37,943 nt of DNA, from NCBI RefSeq assembly GCF_001650715.1, contig NZ_LWQT01000057.1:1-37943 (forward strand), in the 5' to 3' direction. The translations under genes and the position numbers were made by a program. The stretch comes from Paramagnetospirillum marisnigri. Lineage in GTDB: Bacteria; Pseudomonadota; Alphaproteobacteria; Rhodospirillales; Magnetospirillaceae. The notes below the pieces were generated by a model that was given only the letters and a program-made list of their open reading frames with translations, was not told where the DNA came from and did no database searches. Shown here one piece after another: positions 37,341 to 37,943 of the stretch (position 1 is the first letter of the stretch; each line of letters opens with the position of its first letter).

Positions 37341-37601
37341 ATGGATGCGCTGGCACTTGTGGCTTGGAATCTCAGGAGGCTTCGGATTCGACGGGGACTC
37401 TCGCAAGAGGTTCTGGCCGTTGATGCCGAGATAGACCGGACCTATGTCTCGCGTCTTGAGCGCGGGCTGGAAAATCCCACCGTGGCGGTCCTGGCCCGGT
37501 TGGCGGCGGCAGTCGATTCCCGCATCGAAGAGTTCTTCGTTGTGCCGGCCGATGGAGAAGCGCCTCCACAGCCCCTACAGCGGGGACGCAAGCCGAAGTG
37601 A
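37341..37601 (+). CDS. XRE-family helix-turn-helix regulator
   Basis: An 86-residue Cro/CI-type DNA-binding protein. The HTH_3 domain spans about 5-65: LVAWNLRRLRIRRGLSQEVL, then IDRTYVSRLERGLENPTVAV as recognition helix and the conserved turn, and LARLAAAVDSRIEEFF. The C-terminus is short and basic (QRGRKPK), so it is probably a simple dimeric repressor. The ATG at 37341 is used; an in-frame TTG at 37329 is possible. AAGGTG at 37323-37328 is rather far upstream. The likely target is its own promoter and the divergent lipoprotein operon. Confidence 0.88.
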   Translation: MDALALVAWNLRRLRIRRGLSQEVLAVDAEIDRTYVSRLERGLENPTVAVLARLAAAVDSRIEEFFVVPADGEAPPQPLQRGRKPK

Positions 37602-37612
37602 CTGGGCGAGGG

Positions 37613-37637
37613 GTGGCTCAGCTTTCGGCTGAGCCAC
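37613..37637. terminator. Hairpin between the convergent XRE and RHH-like genes
   Basis: GTGGCTCAGC and GCTGAGCCAC form a perfect 10-bp stem with a 5-base loop 11 bp after the XRE stop. There is no T-run on either strand, so termination efficiency is uncertain. Confidence 0.55.
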
Positions 37638-37670
37638 GTCCATGGCGCCGAGCGCCCTCTCTGGCCGCCA

Positions 37671-37880
37671 TCAGCGCGTCCAGTTCATCGCCATCCGGTA
37701 GAACTGGAACGAGCGGTAGAGGATCTCAGACATGGGGACGTCGCACTGTACCGCGAACGTCTTGTAGTCGGCATGAAATTCAGGCGGAACCTTGAAGTTG
37801 AGGTCCTTCTTCTCATCGCCGCCAAAATCCTTGAAAAGCTGAATCACGATAAATCTGGGCACCTCCGGAAACCTCTTCAT
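37671..37880 (-). CDS. Small ribbon-helix-helix-like protein
   Basis: A 69-residue protein with DLNFKVPPEFHADYKTFAVQ followed by CDVPMSEILYRSFQFY, the beta-strand/helix/helix pattern of small RHH DNA-binding proteins found near plasmid, phage and toxin-antitoxin loci. No toxin partner is visible inside the window; one could lie beyond the right edge. The ATG at 37880 has no strong Shine-Dalgarno. Family assignment is by pattern only. Confidence 0.6.
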   Translation of the reverse strand: MKRFPEVPRFIVIQLFKDFGGDEKKDLNFKVPPEFHADYKTFAVQCDVPMSEILYRSFQFYRMAMNWTR

Positions 37881-37943
37881 TCTGACGGTTTGAGAGTTGT
37901 TCCGGGCGTGAATTGCGGTTGATCGGCGTTTCCGGGTCTGTTT

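Overview
The window is one contiguous piece of a high-GC alphaproteobacterial chromosome. Gene style and content (paired TRAP transporters, a soluble NAD-linked [NiFe] hydrogenase, DUF2336 and DUF1127 proteins, many GTG starts and ATGA overlaps) fit a Rhodospirillales/Magnetospirillum-like organism. This placement is an inference from protein style; no rRNA or marker search was possible.

Left part (1-8.2 kb), carboxylate uptake: a membrane sensor fragment at the edge (apparently frameshifted) is divergent from a three-gene dctP-dctQ-dctM TRAP operon that ends in a strong terminator. A ChaN-like putative haem-binding protein is divergent from a TAXI-type TRAP system (binding protein, fused permease, DUF1850 protein). 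8.2-9.1 kb: a GNAT acetyltransferase and an Rrf2 regulator share a TGATG junction on the minus strand.

9.4-15.5 kb, hydrogen metabolism: hoxF-hoxU-hoxY-hoxH plus the endopeptidase gene hoxW, followed by two unknown genes, one encoding a small cysteine-rich protein. The hyp maturation genes are not here. 15.5-18.7 kb: a class I glutamine amidotransferase, then a DUF2336 gene and an unknown gene that form a pair. 18.7-22.4 kb, minus strand: tex and an orphan ABC-type binding protein.

22.5-32.6 kb, mostly housekeeping: two small proteins (one DUF1127), ligA, a structured leader or sRNA locus with a terminator just before phoH, a small lipoprotein, a 1041-residue class III cyclase-like protein with TPR and SLOG-like regions and nine FliM-N-like C-terminal repeats, a YciA thioesterase, and parE. 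parE and probably ligA look leaderless (a -10 box 6-7 bp before the ATG and no Shine-Dalgarno).

32.8-37.9 kb, accessory: beyond a tRNA-Arg(CCG) gene and an AT-rich stretch come a 1032-residue DUF4062-STAND-TPR protein with a C-terminal membrane anchor (candidate immune or signalling NTPase), two related lipoproteins overlapping by 4 bp, an XRE regulator with a 21-bp-spaced palindrome over its promoter, and a ribbon-helix-helix-like protein. This segment and the cyclase with its docking-like repeats are the most likely places for undescribed biology.
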